In this document: positions 1-7,603 of the stretch, piece by piece
Numbering within the stretch: the first letter of the stretch is position 1
Layout of the letters: each line of letters begins with the position of its first letter
Assembly: GCA_023434265.1 (NCBI GenBank)
Contig: JAEYTA010000113.1
Location: 1-17,262, forward strand
Reading direction: 5' to 3'
DNA length: 17,262 nucleotides
From: Pseudomonadota bacterium
GTDB taxonomy: Bacteria > Pseudomonadota > Alphaproteobacteria > Caulobacterales > Caulobacteraceae
Position numbers and translations under genes: made by a program
The notes under the pieces: model-generated
Databases searched by the model: none
What the model was told of the DNA's origin: nothing
Seen by the model: the letters and a program-made list of their open reading frames with translations, nothing else

Positions 1-1112
1 TGGCCTTCGCCTCGGTCGAGCGCATCATGCGCGACGTCAACGGCGGCGACCTGATCCGCTACACCCACGCCAACGGGGCCTCGATGTTCTTCATCGCGGT
101 CTACCTGCACATGCTGCGCGGGCTGTACTACGGCTCCTACAAGGCGCCGCGCGAGATGATCTGGATCGTCGGCTGCGTGATCTTCTTCCTGATGATCGCC
201 ACCGCCTTCCTCGGCTACGTCCTGCCGTGGGGCCAGATGTCCTACTGGGGCGCCGAGGTGATCACCAATCTGATCGGGGCCATCCCGGTCGTCGGCGAGC
301 CGATCCTGATCTGGCTGCGCGGCGGCCCGGCGATCGACAACGCCACGCTGAACCGCTTCTTCTCGCTGCACTACCTGCTGCCGTTCGTCATCGCCGGCTG
401 CGTGGTGCTGCACCTGTGGGCCCTGCACCACGCCGGCCAGAACAACCCGGTCGGCATCCTGATCCCCAAGGACCGGATGGCCCGCGACACCGTGCCGTTC
501 CACCCGTACTACACGGTGAAGGACGGCTTCGCGATCGTGCTGTTCCTGATGCTGTTCGCGACCTTCGTCTTCTTCATGCCGAACGCCCTGGGCCACGCCG
601 ACAACTACATCCCGGCCAACCCGCTGCAGACCCCGGCGCACATCGTGCCCGAATGGTACATGCTGCCCTTCTACGCCATCCTGCGCGCCATCCCCGACAA
701 GTTCGGCGGCGTGCTGGCCATGTTCGGCGCCATCGGCGTGCTCTTCATCCTGCCGTGGCTGGACACCTCCAAGGTGCGCTCGATGCGCTACCGCCCGGCG
801 ATGCGGACCTTCTTCGTCATCTTCGTGCTGGTCGGCCTCGGCCTCGGCTGGTGCGGCGCCCAGCTGCCGGACGCGCCGGTGATCGGCGACTTCAAGACCT
901 TCGTCCTGATCGACGGCGACCTGAACAGCTACCTGTGGCTGACCCGCCTGTTCACCGCCTACTACTTCGCCTTCTTCCTGATCATCATGCCGCTGGTCGG
1001 CCTGAAGGAGACGCCGTTGCCGATCCCGGCGACCATCTCCGAGCCGGTCCTGCCCGGCGGCGGCGACGCCATGACCGCGGCGGCTCCGGCCTCGGCCGAG
1101 AAGAAGGGCTGA
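1..1112 (+). CDS. petB: Cytochrome b of the ubiquinol-cytochrome c reductase (bc1) complex, 5' truncated
   Basis: Membrane core subunit of respiratory complex III; it carries hemes bL and bH and the quinol oxidation (Qo) and quinone reduction (Qi) sites. The gene is open at the window edge: the first full codon is at base 3 and about 369 codons are visible, so roughly the first 60 residues of a family member of about 430 are missing. The two heme-ligating His pairs are visible: H at 66-68 (HANGAS context) and 108-110 (YLHMLRG), then 369-371 (SLHYLL) and 411-413 (VLHLW). The Qo-site PEWY motif is at 648-659. Several hydrophobic membrane segments follow, with a short Gly/Ala-rich tail after the last one. 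petC starts 8 bases after the stop, so the two are co-transcribed; the Rieske gene (petA) is expected upstream, outside the window. Identity is secure. Confidence 0.97.
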   Translation, partial: AFASVERIMRDVNGGDLIRYTHANGASMFFIAVYLHMLRGLYYGSYKAPREMIWIVGCVIFFLMIATAFLGYVLPWGQMSYWGAEVITNLIGAIPVVGEPILIWLRGGPAIDNATLNRFFSLHYLLPFVIAGCVVLHLWALHHAGQNNPVGILIPKDRMARDTVPFHPYYTVKDGFAIVLFLMLFATFVFFMPNALGHADNYIPANPLQTPAHIVPEWYMLPFYAILRAIPDKFGGVLAMFGAIGVLFILPWLDTSKVRSMRYRPAMRTFFVIFVLVGLGLGWCGAQLPDAPVIGDFKTFVLIDGDLNSYLWLTRLFTAYYFAFFLIIMPLVGLKETPLPIPATISEPVLPGGGDAMTAAAPASAEKKG

Positions 1113-1120
1113 TCGCGACC

Positions 1121-1999
1121 ATGACCCTCGAGACTTCGATGCGCTCCATGAAGAAGACCCTGGTCCTGATCGCCGCCGCCGCCGGCCTCGCCCTGGCGGC
1201 CCAGCCGGCCGCGGCCGCGGAAGGCCACGGCTACGCCCTGCGCGACGGCGGCTTCACCTTCGACGGCCCGTTCGGGACCTTCGACCAGGGCCAGCTGCAG
1301 CGCGGCTACAAGGTGTACCGCGAGGTCTGCGCCTCGTGCCACAGCATGAACCTGATGTACTTCCGCACCCTGGCCGAGCCGGGCGGGCCCTTCTACGACG
1401 CGCACCAGGCCAGCGCGGCCGAGAACCGCTTCGTCAAGGCGCTGGCCAAGGAAGTGCAGATCGCCGACATCGACACCGAGACCGGCGAGCCGATGATGCG
1501 CGACGGCACGGCCGCCGACCGCTTCCCCAGCCCCTATCCGAACGCCACGGCCGCGGCCGCGGCCAACGGCGGCGCGGCTCCGCCGGACCTGTCGGTGATG
1601 GCCAAGGCCCGCCACGGCGGCGCCAGCTACATCTACTCCCTGCTGACCGGCTATGTGGCCCCGCCCGCCGAGCTCGAGATTCGCCCGGGCCAGTACTACA
1701 ACGCCTACATGGCCGGCGACCTGACGCCGTTCATGCCGGAGGGCTCCGAGCATGTTCCGCCGGGCGGCTTCATCGCCATGCCGAACCCGCTGATGGACGG
1801 CCAGGTGACCTACGACGACGGCTCGGCCGAGACCGCCGACCAGTACGCCCGTGACGTCGCCGCCTTCATCGCCTGGGCCTCGGACCCCAAGCAGGTGCAG
1901 CGCAAGCAGTCCGGCGTCGGCACGCTGATCTTCCTGCTGCTGTTCGCCGGCGTGACCTATCTGAGCTACCGCCGCATCTGGCGGGGCGTGGCCCACTAG
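1121..1999 (+). CDS. petC: Cytochrome c1 of the bc1 complex
   Basis: Periplasmic c-type heme subunit of complex III that passes electrons from the Rieske protein to soluble or membrane cytochrome c. The 292-residue product has an export signal (KKTLVLIAAAAG, cleavage near AAA-EGHG), a covalent heme motif CASCH (C70, C73, H74), a likely axial Met at M220 in an IAMPNPL context, and one C-terminal membrane anchor (about residues 264-284) ending in YRRIW. All are standard for cytochrome c1. The start is not certain: ATG 1121 is 8 bases after the petB stop and has a weak AAGG upstream, while ATG 1148 would give a neat signal peptide starting MKKT but has no clear ribosome binding site. I keep 1121. 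A strong terminator follows, so this is the last gene of the pet operon. Confidence 0.96.
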   Translation: MTLETSMRSMKKTLVLIAAAAGLALAAQPAAAAEGHGYALRDGGFTFDGPFGTFDQGQLQRGYKVYREVCASCHSMNLMYFRTLAEPGGPFYDAHQASAAENRFVKALAKEVQIADIDTETGEPMMRDGTAADRFPSPYPNATAAAAANGGAAPPDLSVMAKARHGGASYIYSLLTGYVAPPAELEIRPGQYYNAYMAGDLTPFMPEGSEHVPPGGFIAMPNPLMDGQVTYDDGSAETADQYARDVAAFIAWASDPKQVQRKQSGVGTLIFLLLFAGVTYLSYRRIWRGVAH

Positions 2000-2023
2000 G
2001 CCGGCCCTGACAAGCTGGACGAC

Positions 2024-2056
2024 AAACCCGCCGGAGCCTCGCTCCGGCGGGTTTTT
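2024..2056 (+). terminator. Rho-independent terminator of the pet operon
   Basis: A perfect 14-bp inverted repeat (2024-2037 pairing with 2041-2054) with a three-base CTC loop, ending in a run of T (2052-2056). It lies 24 bases after the petC stop. GC-rich stem plus T-run is the classic intrinsic terminator form. The 5' A-run could also give some termination on the minus strand, but no minus-strand gene runs into it. Confidence 0.93.
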
Positions 2057-2085
2057 CGTGTCCCACGCGTTTCGCGGAACGATGA

Positions 2086-2114
2086 TTGCCAGCTCGGGCC
2101 AAGGACTTTATGAT
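2086..2114 (+). promoter_or_regulatory. Sigma70-type promoter for the DUF1579-like gene
   Basis: TTGCCA (2086-2091) and TATGAT (2109-2114) are each one base from the consensus -35 and -10 hexamers and are separated by exactly 17 bases. Transcription would start near 2121, giving a leader of about 20 bases that holds a GGAGGG ribosome binding site (2128-2133) 7 bases before the ATG. The position directly after the pet terminator supports an independent transcription unit. Confidence 0.7.
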
Positions 2115-2140
2115 GCAAAGTCCAACCGGAGGGTCCAATC

Positions 2141-2725
2141 ATGAACCGTCGTTTCCTGTCCCTGTCCGCCGCCGTCCTGCTCATCGCCGGCGCCGCCGCA
2201 CCCGTGGCCGGCGCCCAGGTTCCCGCCCAGGCGGCGGGAACGGCCGCCCAGCGCGACGCTCTCGCCGCCCTCGACTTTCTCGACGGCGAGTGGCGGGGCG
2301 AGGCCGTGATCATGGGCCCCGAAGGTCGCGAGACCCTGGTCCAGACCGAACGCGTCGGCTCCCTGCTCGGCGGGTCGATCAAGGTCATCGAAGGCCGCGG
2401 CTACGCCGCCGACGGCTCCACCGGGTTCAACGCCATGGCGGTGCTGTCGTGGGATGAGCGCGAGGGGCGCTACCGCTTCCGCTCGTGGGCCAACGGCTAC
2501 TCCGGCGACTATCCGTTCGAGCGCACCGAGGACGGTTTCCGCTGGTCGACGCCGGCCGGGCCCAACGCGCGCATCGAATACGTCGCCACCATCCGCGACG
2601 GAACGTGGCACGAGGTCGGAAGCTATGTCGCCGAGGGCCAGCCGCCGCGTCCGGTCATCGACATGCGCCTGACCCGCATCGGCGACAGTGACTGGCCGGC
2701 GGCCGGGGCGGTATCGCCGCGCTGA
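2141..2725 (+). CDS. Exported DUF1579-like hypothetical protein
   Basis: A 194-residue protein with a clear signal peptide (MNRRFLSLSAAVLL, cleavage after about A25 in AGA-QV), so it should be periplasmic. The mature part begins with a LDFLDGEWRGEA segment (residues 44-55), followed by alternating beta-strand-like stretches such as AVLSWDEREGRYRF. This resembles the small DUF1579/lipocalin-like secreted proteins, which have no firm biochemical role. No catalytic motif is visible. It has its own promoter and a strong GGAGGG ribosome binding site. The M28 peptidase gene starts 69 bases downstream, probably from a separate promoter. The reading frame is well supported; the family assignment is tentative. 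Confidence 0.85.
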   Translation: MNRRFLSLSAAVLLIAGAAAPVAGAQVPAQAAGTAAQRDALAALDFLDGEWRGEAVIMGPEGRETLVQTERVGSLLGGSIKVIEGRGYAADGSTGFNAMAVLSWDEREGRYRFRSWANGYSGDYPFERTEDGFRWSTPAGPNARIEYVATIRDGTWHEVGSYVAEGQPPRPVIDMRLTRIGDSDWPAAGAVSPR

Positions 2726-2730
2726 CCGCA

Positions 2731-2759
2731 TCGACAGCCCCGGACGGGCGCCCTAGGGT
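2731..2759 (+). promoter_or_regulatory. Candidate promoter of the first M28 peptidase gene
   Basis: TCGACA (2731-2736, one base off the -35 consensus) and TAGGGT (2754-2759, a weak -10) are separated by 17 bases. The -10 sits in GCCCTAGGGT, which also recurs as GCCCTAGAGT before the second peptidase gene (4504-4513). That recurrence is the main reason to list it; the -10 alone is poor. Confidence 0.35.
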
Positions 2760-2794
2760 CCGGCCCCTGTTCAAAGGCTGAGGGTGATCCGTCC

Positions 2795-4456
2795 ATGCGT
2801 TCGTTCGCTTCCGCCGCCGCGCTCGCGGCCGGCCTCCTGCTCGCCGCCTGCGCCACCAACGCTCCCGGCGGCGGCGACGCCACCACCCTGTTCGACACGG
2901 CCCGTCTGTCCGAACATGTGCGGGTGCTGGCCGACGACAGCTTCCAGGGCCGCGGCATCGCCACGCCGGCCGAAGACATGGTGGTCCGCTACCTGAGCGA
3001 ACAGTACGCCGCGGCCGGCTTCCAGCCGGGCGGCCCGAACGGCGCCTGGACCCAGGACGTGACCCTCAATCGCTTCACCGCCTCGAACGTGGCGGCGCGG
3101 CTGGAAGTGGGCGGCGAGACCCTCCCGCTGCGGCAGGGGCAGGAGATCGTGGTCTCCACCCGCCTGCCCGGCAGCGAGGTCGACCTGCGCGACAAGCCGC
3201 TGGTCTTCGTCGGCTACGGCATCGACGCCCCCGAGCGGAACTGGGACGACTTCAAGGACGTCGACGTGCGCGGCAAGATCATCGTCGTGCTGGTCAACGA
3301 CGCCGACTTCGAACAGCCCGAGCTGAACACCTTCAACGGCCGGGCCATGACCTACTACGGCCGCTGGACCTACAAGTACGAGGAGGCCGCGCGGCAGGGC
3401 GCGGCCGGGACTATCATCGTCCACGAGACGGCGCCCGCCTCCTACGGCTGGGCCACCGTCCAGAACAGCTGGTCGGGACCGCAGTTCGACATCGTCCGCC
3501 AGAACGCGGCCGCGGAGCGCGCGCCGATGGAGGCGTGGATCCAGCGCGACGTCGCCGTCGACCTGTTCCGCCGCGCCGGCCTCGACTTCGAGGCCCTGAA
3601 GACCGCGGCGCGCAGCCGCGATTTCCGCCCTGTGGAGCTGACCGGCGCGACCCTCGACGCCTCGTTCGACGTGGCCACCAGCCAGGTCACCAGCCGCAAC
3701 GTCATCGCCCGCCTGCCGGGGACGACGCATCCGGACGAGACCATCCTCTACACCGGCCACTGGGACCACATCGGCGTCGGCGAGCCCGACGCCAACGGCG
3801 ACGCCATCTTCAACGGCGCCGTCGACAACGCCACCGGCACCGCCGGCCTTCTGGAGCTGGCCCGCGCCTTCGGCCAAGGCCCCCGGCCGGAGCGCTCGAT
3901 CGTGATGATCAGCTTCACCGCCGAGGAGAGCGGCCTGCTGGGCTCGGAGTTCTACGCCGCCAATCCCACCTATCCGCTGGAGACCACCGTCGCCGGCTTC
4001 AACATCGACGCCATGAACGTCTACGGCCGGGTCGAGAACGTAGACGTCATCGGTCATGGCCAGTCGGATCTGGACGAGCGGGTGGAGGCGGCGGCCGCGG
4101 CCCAGGGCCGGACCATCCGGCCGGATTCCAACCCGGCCGCCGGCAGCTACTTCCGGTCGGACCACTTCCCGCTCGCCAAGCGCGGCGTGCCGATGGCCTA
4201 TGTCGACGGCGGCGGCGACTTCCGCGACGAGCCGATCGCCGCGCGCGAGGCCGCGCGGGACGAGTACACCGCCCGGCGGTACCACCAGGCCGACGACGAA
4301 TGGTCGCCCGAGTGGGATCTTCGCGGCCAGGCCGAGGACCTCGCGCTGATCTACGGCATCGGCCGCGAGCTGGCGAACAGCCGCGACTGGCCGCAGTGGA
4401 AGCCCGGCTCCGAGTTCGGCCCCGCCCGCGCCGCCAGCGCCAGCGCCCGGGACTGA
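2795..4456 (+). CDS. M28-family zinc metallopeptidase with PA domain, predicted lipoprotein
   Basis: A co-catalytic di-zinc aminopeptidase or carboxypeptidase-like enzyme acting on peptides in the periplasm or at a membrane. The 553-residue protein begins with a lipoprotein signal, lipobox LAAC with Cys19. A PA (protease-associated) insert spans roughly residues 130-270, including GYGIDAPERNWDDF. The M28 ligand set is complete: H322 with D324 in GHWDH, D344 in VDNATG, E377/E378 in the AEES motif (general base plus zinc ligand), D405 in NIDAMN, and H497 in YHQADDE. ATG 2795 has AGGG at 2781-2784. It is followed after 86 bases by a paralogue with the same architecture, so the pair looks like a tandem duplication. 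Substrate cannot be told from sequence. Confidence 0.93.
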   Translation: MRSFASAAALAAGLLLAACATNAPGGGDATTLFDTARLSEHVRVLADDSFQGRGIATPAEDMVVRYLSEQYAAAGFQPGGPNGAWTQDVTLNRFTASNVAARLEVGGETLPLRQGQEIVVSTRLPGSEVDLRDKPLVFVGYGIDAPERNWDDFKDVDVRGKIIVVLVNDADFEQPELNTFNGRAMTYYGRWTYKYEEAARQGAAGTIIVHETAPASYGWATVQNSWSGPQFDIVRQNAAAERAPMEAWIQRDVAVDLFRRAGLDFEALKTAARSRDFRPVELTGATLDASFDVATSQVTSRNVIARLPGTTHPDETILYTGHWDHIGVGEPDANGDAIFNGAVDNATGTAGLLELARAFGQGPRPERSIVMISFTAEESGLLGSEFYAANPTYPLETTVAGFNIDAMNVYGRVENVDVIGHGQSDLDERVEAAAAAQGRTIRPDSNPAAGSYFRSDHFPLAKRGVPMAYVDGGGDFRDEPIAAREAARDEYTARRYHQADDEWSPEWDLRGQAEDLALIYGIGRELANSRDWPQWKPGSEFGPARAASASARD

Positions 4457-4485
4457 CGCCGCCCCGCAGATGACGAAAACTTAAC

Positions 4486-4507
4486 GGGCGGTCCTCCGGG
4501 GCCGCCC
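4486..4507 (+). other. GC-rich hairpin between the two M28 peptidase genes
   Basis: GGGCGG (4486-4491) pairs with CCGCCC (4502-4507), extended by a T-G wobble and two C-G pairs (4492-4494 with 4499-4501), leaving a four-base loop. No T-run follows (next bases TAGAGT), so this is not a canonical intrinsic terminator. It could attenuate readthrough from the first peptidase gene or overlap a promoter for the second. Confidence 0.4.
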
Positions 4508-4532
4508 TAGAGTATCGCGTCATTCCGGGGAT

Positions 4533-4536
4533 GGAG
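4533..4536 (+). promoter_or_regulatory. Ribosome binding site that sets the start of the second M28 peptidase
   Basis: GGAG lies 6 bases before ATG 4543. The in-frame ATG at 4531 has only GGGG directly touching it, too close to act as a Shine-Dalgarno, so 4543 is preferred. Starting there also gives a compact signal peptide. Confidence 0.6.
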
Positions 4537-4542
4537 CCCTTC

Positions 4543-6168
4543 ATGTTTCGCAAGTTCACGGGCGGCGTCGCCCTCGCCGCCGTGCTGCTGGCCGCCGGCG
4601 CCGCCGCGGCCCAGGACTTTTCGGCAGAGCGGATCAGCAACGACATCCGCACCATCAGCGCCGACGAATTCCAGGGCCGCTATCCGGGGACGGAAGGCGA
4701 GCGCATGACCCTCGCCTGGCTGCAGGCGCAGTACGAAGCCATGGGCCTTCAGCCCGGCGGCCCGGACGGCCAGTGGCTGCAGCGCGTCGAGCTGAAGCGC
4801 TACACGCCGGTCGAGGGCGCGACCGCCAGCTGGACCAGCCCGGACGGCGTGGTCCACCCCCTGACGGTCGGGACCGACATCATCCTGCGCGCGGTGACCA
4901 ATGACGGCCGCGCCGCGATCCGCGACGCTGGCGTCGTCTTCGCCGGCCACGGCATCTATGCGCCCGAGCGGAACTGGGACGACTACGGCGATCTCGACGT
5001 GCGCGGCAAGGTCGTGGTGGTCGTCGCCGGCGAGCCCGATGGCGATCTGTTCAACGGGCCCTACGCCACCAACTACCAGTCGGGCGCCTACAAGGCCGAC
5101 GAGGCCTTCCGCCGCGGCGCGGTCGGGATCCTGACCCTGGTCATGCAGCCCGCCGGCTCGCAGCAGTGGCAGGGCATGGTGCGCGGCAACGCCCGCACGC
5201 GGACGATGACGCCGGGCGCCGCCGACCTCGAGTTCTCGGGCGCGATCAACCATGACGCCGCCCAGGCCTGGGCGGCCGCCGCCGGGCTGGATGTCGCCCA
5301 CATGCCGAACATCGCCGACGGCTCGTTCAAGGCCATGACCCTCGACGGCGTCGCCCTCAGCGTCGACGTGGCCGAGACCATCGAGACCCTCGTCACCCAC
5401 AACCTGCTGGCCCGCATCCCCGGGTCCGAGCGGCCGAACGAGACGATCATCTACTCGGCCCACTGGGATCACGTCGGCACGGGCGCCCAGCACCCGGGCG
5501 CGACGGGCGACGACCAGATCTGGAACGGCGCGTGGGACAACGCCTCGGGCACCATCGCCGTGCTGGAGATGGCCCGCCAGATCAGCCAGGCCCCGCGCCC
5601 CGAGCGCTCGATCGTCTTCGCCCACATGGCGGCCGAGGAGATGGGCCTGCTCGGCGCCTACGGCTACGCCGCCGACCCGGTGTATCCGCTGGAGACCACG
5701 GTCGCCGACATCAACATCGACATGCTGCCGCTGTCCGGCCCGACGCGCGACATCCCGATCTTCGGCAAGGGCCAGAACGAGCTGGAGGACCGGCTGCAGG
5801 CGCTGGCCGAGCCGCTGGGCCGCTACGTCTCGGACGACGGCATGCCGGAGCAGGGCTTCTACTACCGCTCGGACCACTTCCCCTTCGCCCGCATGGGCGT
5901 GCCGGCGATCATGCCGTGGCACGGCTGGGACTGGGTGGAGGGCGGCCGTGAAGCCGGCGAGGCGGCGTGGCGGGCCAAGTTCGCCGCCGACTACCACCAG
6001 CCGTCGGACGAATGGTCGGCCGACTGGGACCTGACCTCCGCCGTCGAGAACCTGACCCTGCTGTACCGCCTGGGCCTCGACCTCGCCAACAGCGAGGACT
6101 GGCCGGGCTGGAAGCCGAGCTCCGAGTTCGCCGTGGTCCGCGCCCGCTCCGACGCGGCGCGTCGGTAG
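4543..6168 (+). CDS. M28-family zinc metallopeptidase with PA domain, exported and soluble
   Basis: A paralogue of the preceding peptidase, 541 residues from the preferred start (545 from ATG 4531). It has a cleavable signal peptide (MFRKFTGG then an Ala/Leu core, cleavage after about A23 before QDF) and no lipobox Cys, so it should be free in the periplasm or secreted. The PA region includes GHGIYAPERNWDDY, nearly identical to the same stretch in the first copy. Zinc-site residues are all present: H307 and D309 in AHWDH, D332 in WDNASG, E365/E366 in AAEEMG, D393 in NIDML, H485 in YHQPSDE. The RidA-family gene starts 10 bases after its stop, suggesting a shared transcript. Substrate unknown. 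Confidence 0.93.
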   Translation: MFRKFTGGVALAAVLLAAGAAAAQDFSAERISNDIRTISADEFQGRYPGTEGERMTLAWLQAQYEAMGLQPGGPDGQWLQRVELKRYTPVEGATASWTSPDGVVHPLTVGTDIILRAVTNDGRAAIRDAGVVFAGHGIYAPERNWDDYGDLDVRGKVVVVVAGEPDGDLFNGPYATNYQSGAYKADEAFRRGAVGILTLVMQPAGSQQWQGMVRGNARTRTMTPGAADLEFSGAINHDAAQAWAAAAGLDVAHMPNIADGSFKAMTLDGVALSVDVAETIETLVTHNLLARIPGSERPNETIIYSAHWDHVGTGAQHPGATGDDQIWNGAWDNASGTIAVLEMARQISQAPRPERSIVFAHMAAEEMGLLGAYGYAADPVYPLETTVADINIDMLPLSGPTRDIPIFGKGQNELEDRLQALAEPLGRYVSDDGMPEQGFYYRSDHFPFARMGVPAIMPWHGWDWVEGGREAGEAAWRAKFAADYHQPSDEWSADWDLTSAVENLTLLYRLGLDLANSEDWPGWKPSSEFAVVRARSDAARR

Positions 6169-6178
6169 GGGCGGGGCG

Positions 6179-6568
6179 ATGGCGGCGACCATCCGGCCGC
6201 TGACCGGCGACGGTTCGCCGCCCGCCGAGGGCCAGTACGCCCAGGCCGCGGAGGTGACCGGCGCGAGCCGCTGGCTCTACCTGTCGGGCCAGATCCCGGT
6301 CGCGCCGGACGGCTCGCTGGCGCCCGACTTCACAGGCCAGTGCGAGCAGGTCTGGGACAACCTCGAGACCCAGCTGCGCGCTGCCGGCATGACGCTCGAC
6401 CACCTCGTCAAGGTCACCACCTTTCTCTCCGACCGGAGGTACGCGCTGGAGAATCGCGAGGTGCGCCTGCGCCGCCTCGGCGGCCGCCAGACGGCGCTGA
6501 CCGTGATCGTCACCGGCATCTTCGACGAGGCCTGGCTGGTCGAGATCGAGGCCGTGGCGGCGGCCTAA
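6179..6568 (+). CDS. RidA/YjgF-family protein lacking the deaminase Arg
   Basis: A 129-residue cytoplasmic trimer-forming fold of the RidA (YjgF/YER057c/UK114) family; no signal peptide. Family marks include LSGQIP (35-40), the VKVTTFLSD helix region (78-85) and the C-terminal LVEIEA (120-125) with the conserved Glu122. True RidA enamine/imine deaminases have an Arg (R105 of E. coli RidA) in a PARS/PART context; aligning back from LVEIEA places Leu107 at that site (RQTALTV). By known subfamily rules this argues for one of the Rid groups without demonstrated 2-aminoacrylate deaminase activity, so I give no ridA symbol. Co-directional and 10 bases from the M28 gene. Only three bases separate its stop from the opposing DUF6607 gene. 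Confidence 0.9.
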   Translation: MAATIRPLTGDGSPPAEGQYAQAAEVTGASRWLYLSGQIPVAPDGSLAPDFTGQCEQVWDNLETQLRAAGMTLDHLVKVTTFLSDRRYALENREVRLRRLGGRQTALTVIVTGIFDEAWLVEIEAVAAA

Positions 6569-6571
6569 GGT

Positions 6572-7582
6572 TCACTCCGCCGGCGGCGTCGTCGCCTGCA
6601 TGATCAGCGCCCGCGCCCGCTCGATCGCCGCCGCCGTCGTCAGACGGCCCTCCTGCACGTCGACGGCCCAGTCCATCAGCGGCTTGCCGGTGACCGCGCC
6701 GCGATTGGCCTCCTCCTCCAGGTACAACCCGCCCGAGGCGGCGATGGCGGCGTCCCAGGCGGCGCGCACGCCGGCCCAGTAGTCCTTCGTCGCCGTCCAG
6801 TAGTCGTCGCCGGGCGCCGGGTCGTAGTTGTCGACGGCCCGGTAGGTGTTGATCACGTCCTCCTGGACGATGGCGGTCGGCTCCGCGTCGTCGCCCTCCG
6901 ACGGGCCCATCTTCATATTGTCCTGAATGTGCACCCAGCCGGCCGGGGTCAGGGCGTGGCGGTTGCTGCCGAGGTAGCGGTCGTAGACCGGGTCGCGCAC
7001 GGCGTCGCGGCGGGCCAGCGGCCGCCAGGTCGGCCCGCTGGTCCATTCGGCCACGCCATGCGCGTACGACCAGCGGCCCACCCCGCCGTAGCGGGGGCTG
7101 TCGTCGGTCTGCCAGACCGTCTGCGCCCACGCCCCCCGGCGCTGCGCCTCCGGCACCGGCGTCAGCGTCCAGCGGTTGGGACCGGCATAGGTCAGCACCG
7201 TCTCCGGCTCGTAGACCCAGTCCTGCCGCCAGTGCTTGATGACGAAGACGTTCCCGTTGTCGTCGTCCATGACGAGGATGTGCTGCAGGCTGATCCGGTC
7301 GCCGTCGTCATGGACGACGCGGACGATCTCGTTGCCGGCCGACAGCTTCTCCTCGAGCGGCTCGTAGCCATTCCGGAAGCTGACGTTCTCGCGCATGTCG
7401 AAGCGGACCCGCCACTGGCCTGCCTGGGCGAGGATCGACTGGCGGTCGCGTTCGAACCGGCTGGCGGGGCTTTCAGCCGGGGCGGCGTCCGGCGGCGTCT
7501 GGGCCAGCGCCGGCTGGGCGGCGAGCAGGGCGGCGGCGATCAGAAAGGCGCGGGTCATGCGGCGCTCCATGGGGCGGGTCAT
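6572..7582 (-). CDS. Exported DUF6607-family protein, partner of the TonB receptor
   Basis: A 336-residue protein with a signal peptide (TRAFLIAAALLAAQPALA, cleavage before QTP near residue 28). The body matches my memory of the DUF6607 family, with the hallmark stretches ISLQHILVMDD, VIKHWRQDWVYE, WQTDDSPRYGGVGRW and ALTPAGWVHIQDN. The family has no established reaction; it is often found beside TonB-dependent heme or iron receptors, as here. It starts 21 bases after the receptor stop, so the two form an operon. Two starts are plausible: ATG 7582 with AAAGGA 7 bases upstream, and ATG 7558 with GGAG 6 bases upstream and a cleaner signal peptide. I list the longer one. No active-site motif is obvious, though conserved His, Trp and Asp clusters suggest ligand binding. 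Confidence 0.88.
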   Translation of the reverse strand: MTRPMERRMTRAFLIAAALLAAQPALAQTPPDAAPAESPASRFERDRQSILAQAGQWRVRFDMRENVSFRNGYEPLEEKLSAGNEIVRVVHDDGDRISLQHILVMDDDNGNVFVIKHWRQDWVYEPETVLTYAGPNRWTLTPVPEAQRRGAWAQTVWQTDDSPRYGGVGRWSYAHGVAEWTSGPTWRPLARRDAVRDPVYDRYLGSNRHALTPAGWVHIQDNMKMGPSEGDDAEPTAIVQEDVINTYRAVDNYDPAPGDDYWTATKDYWAGVRAAWDAAIAASGGLYLEEEANRGAVTGKPLMDWAVDVQEGRLTTAAAIERARALIMQATTPPAE

Positions 7583-7603
7583 CTTCAGGTCCTTTCCGAG
7601 GGC

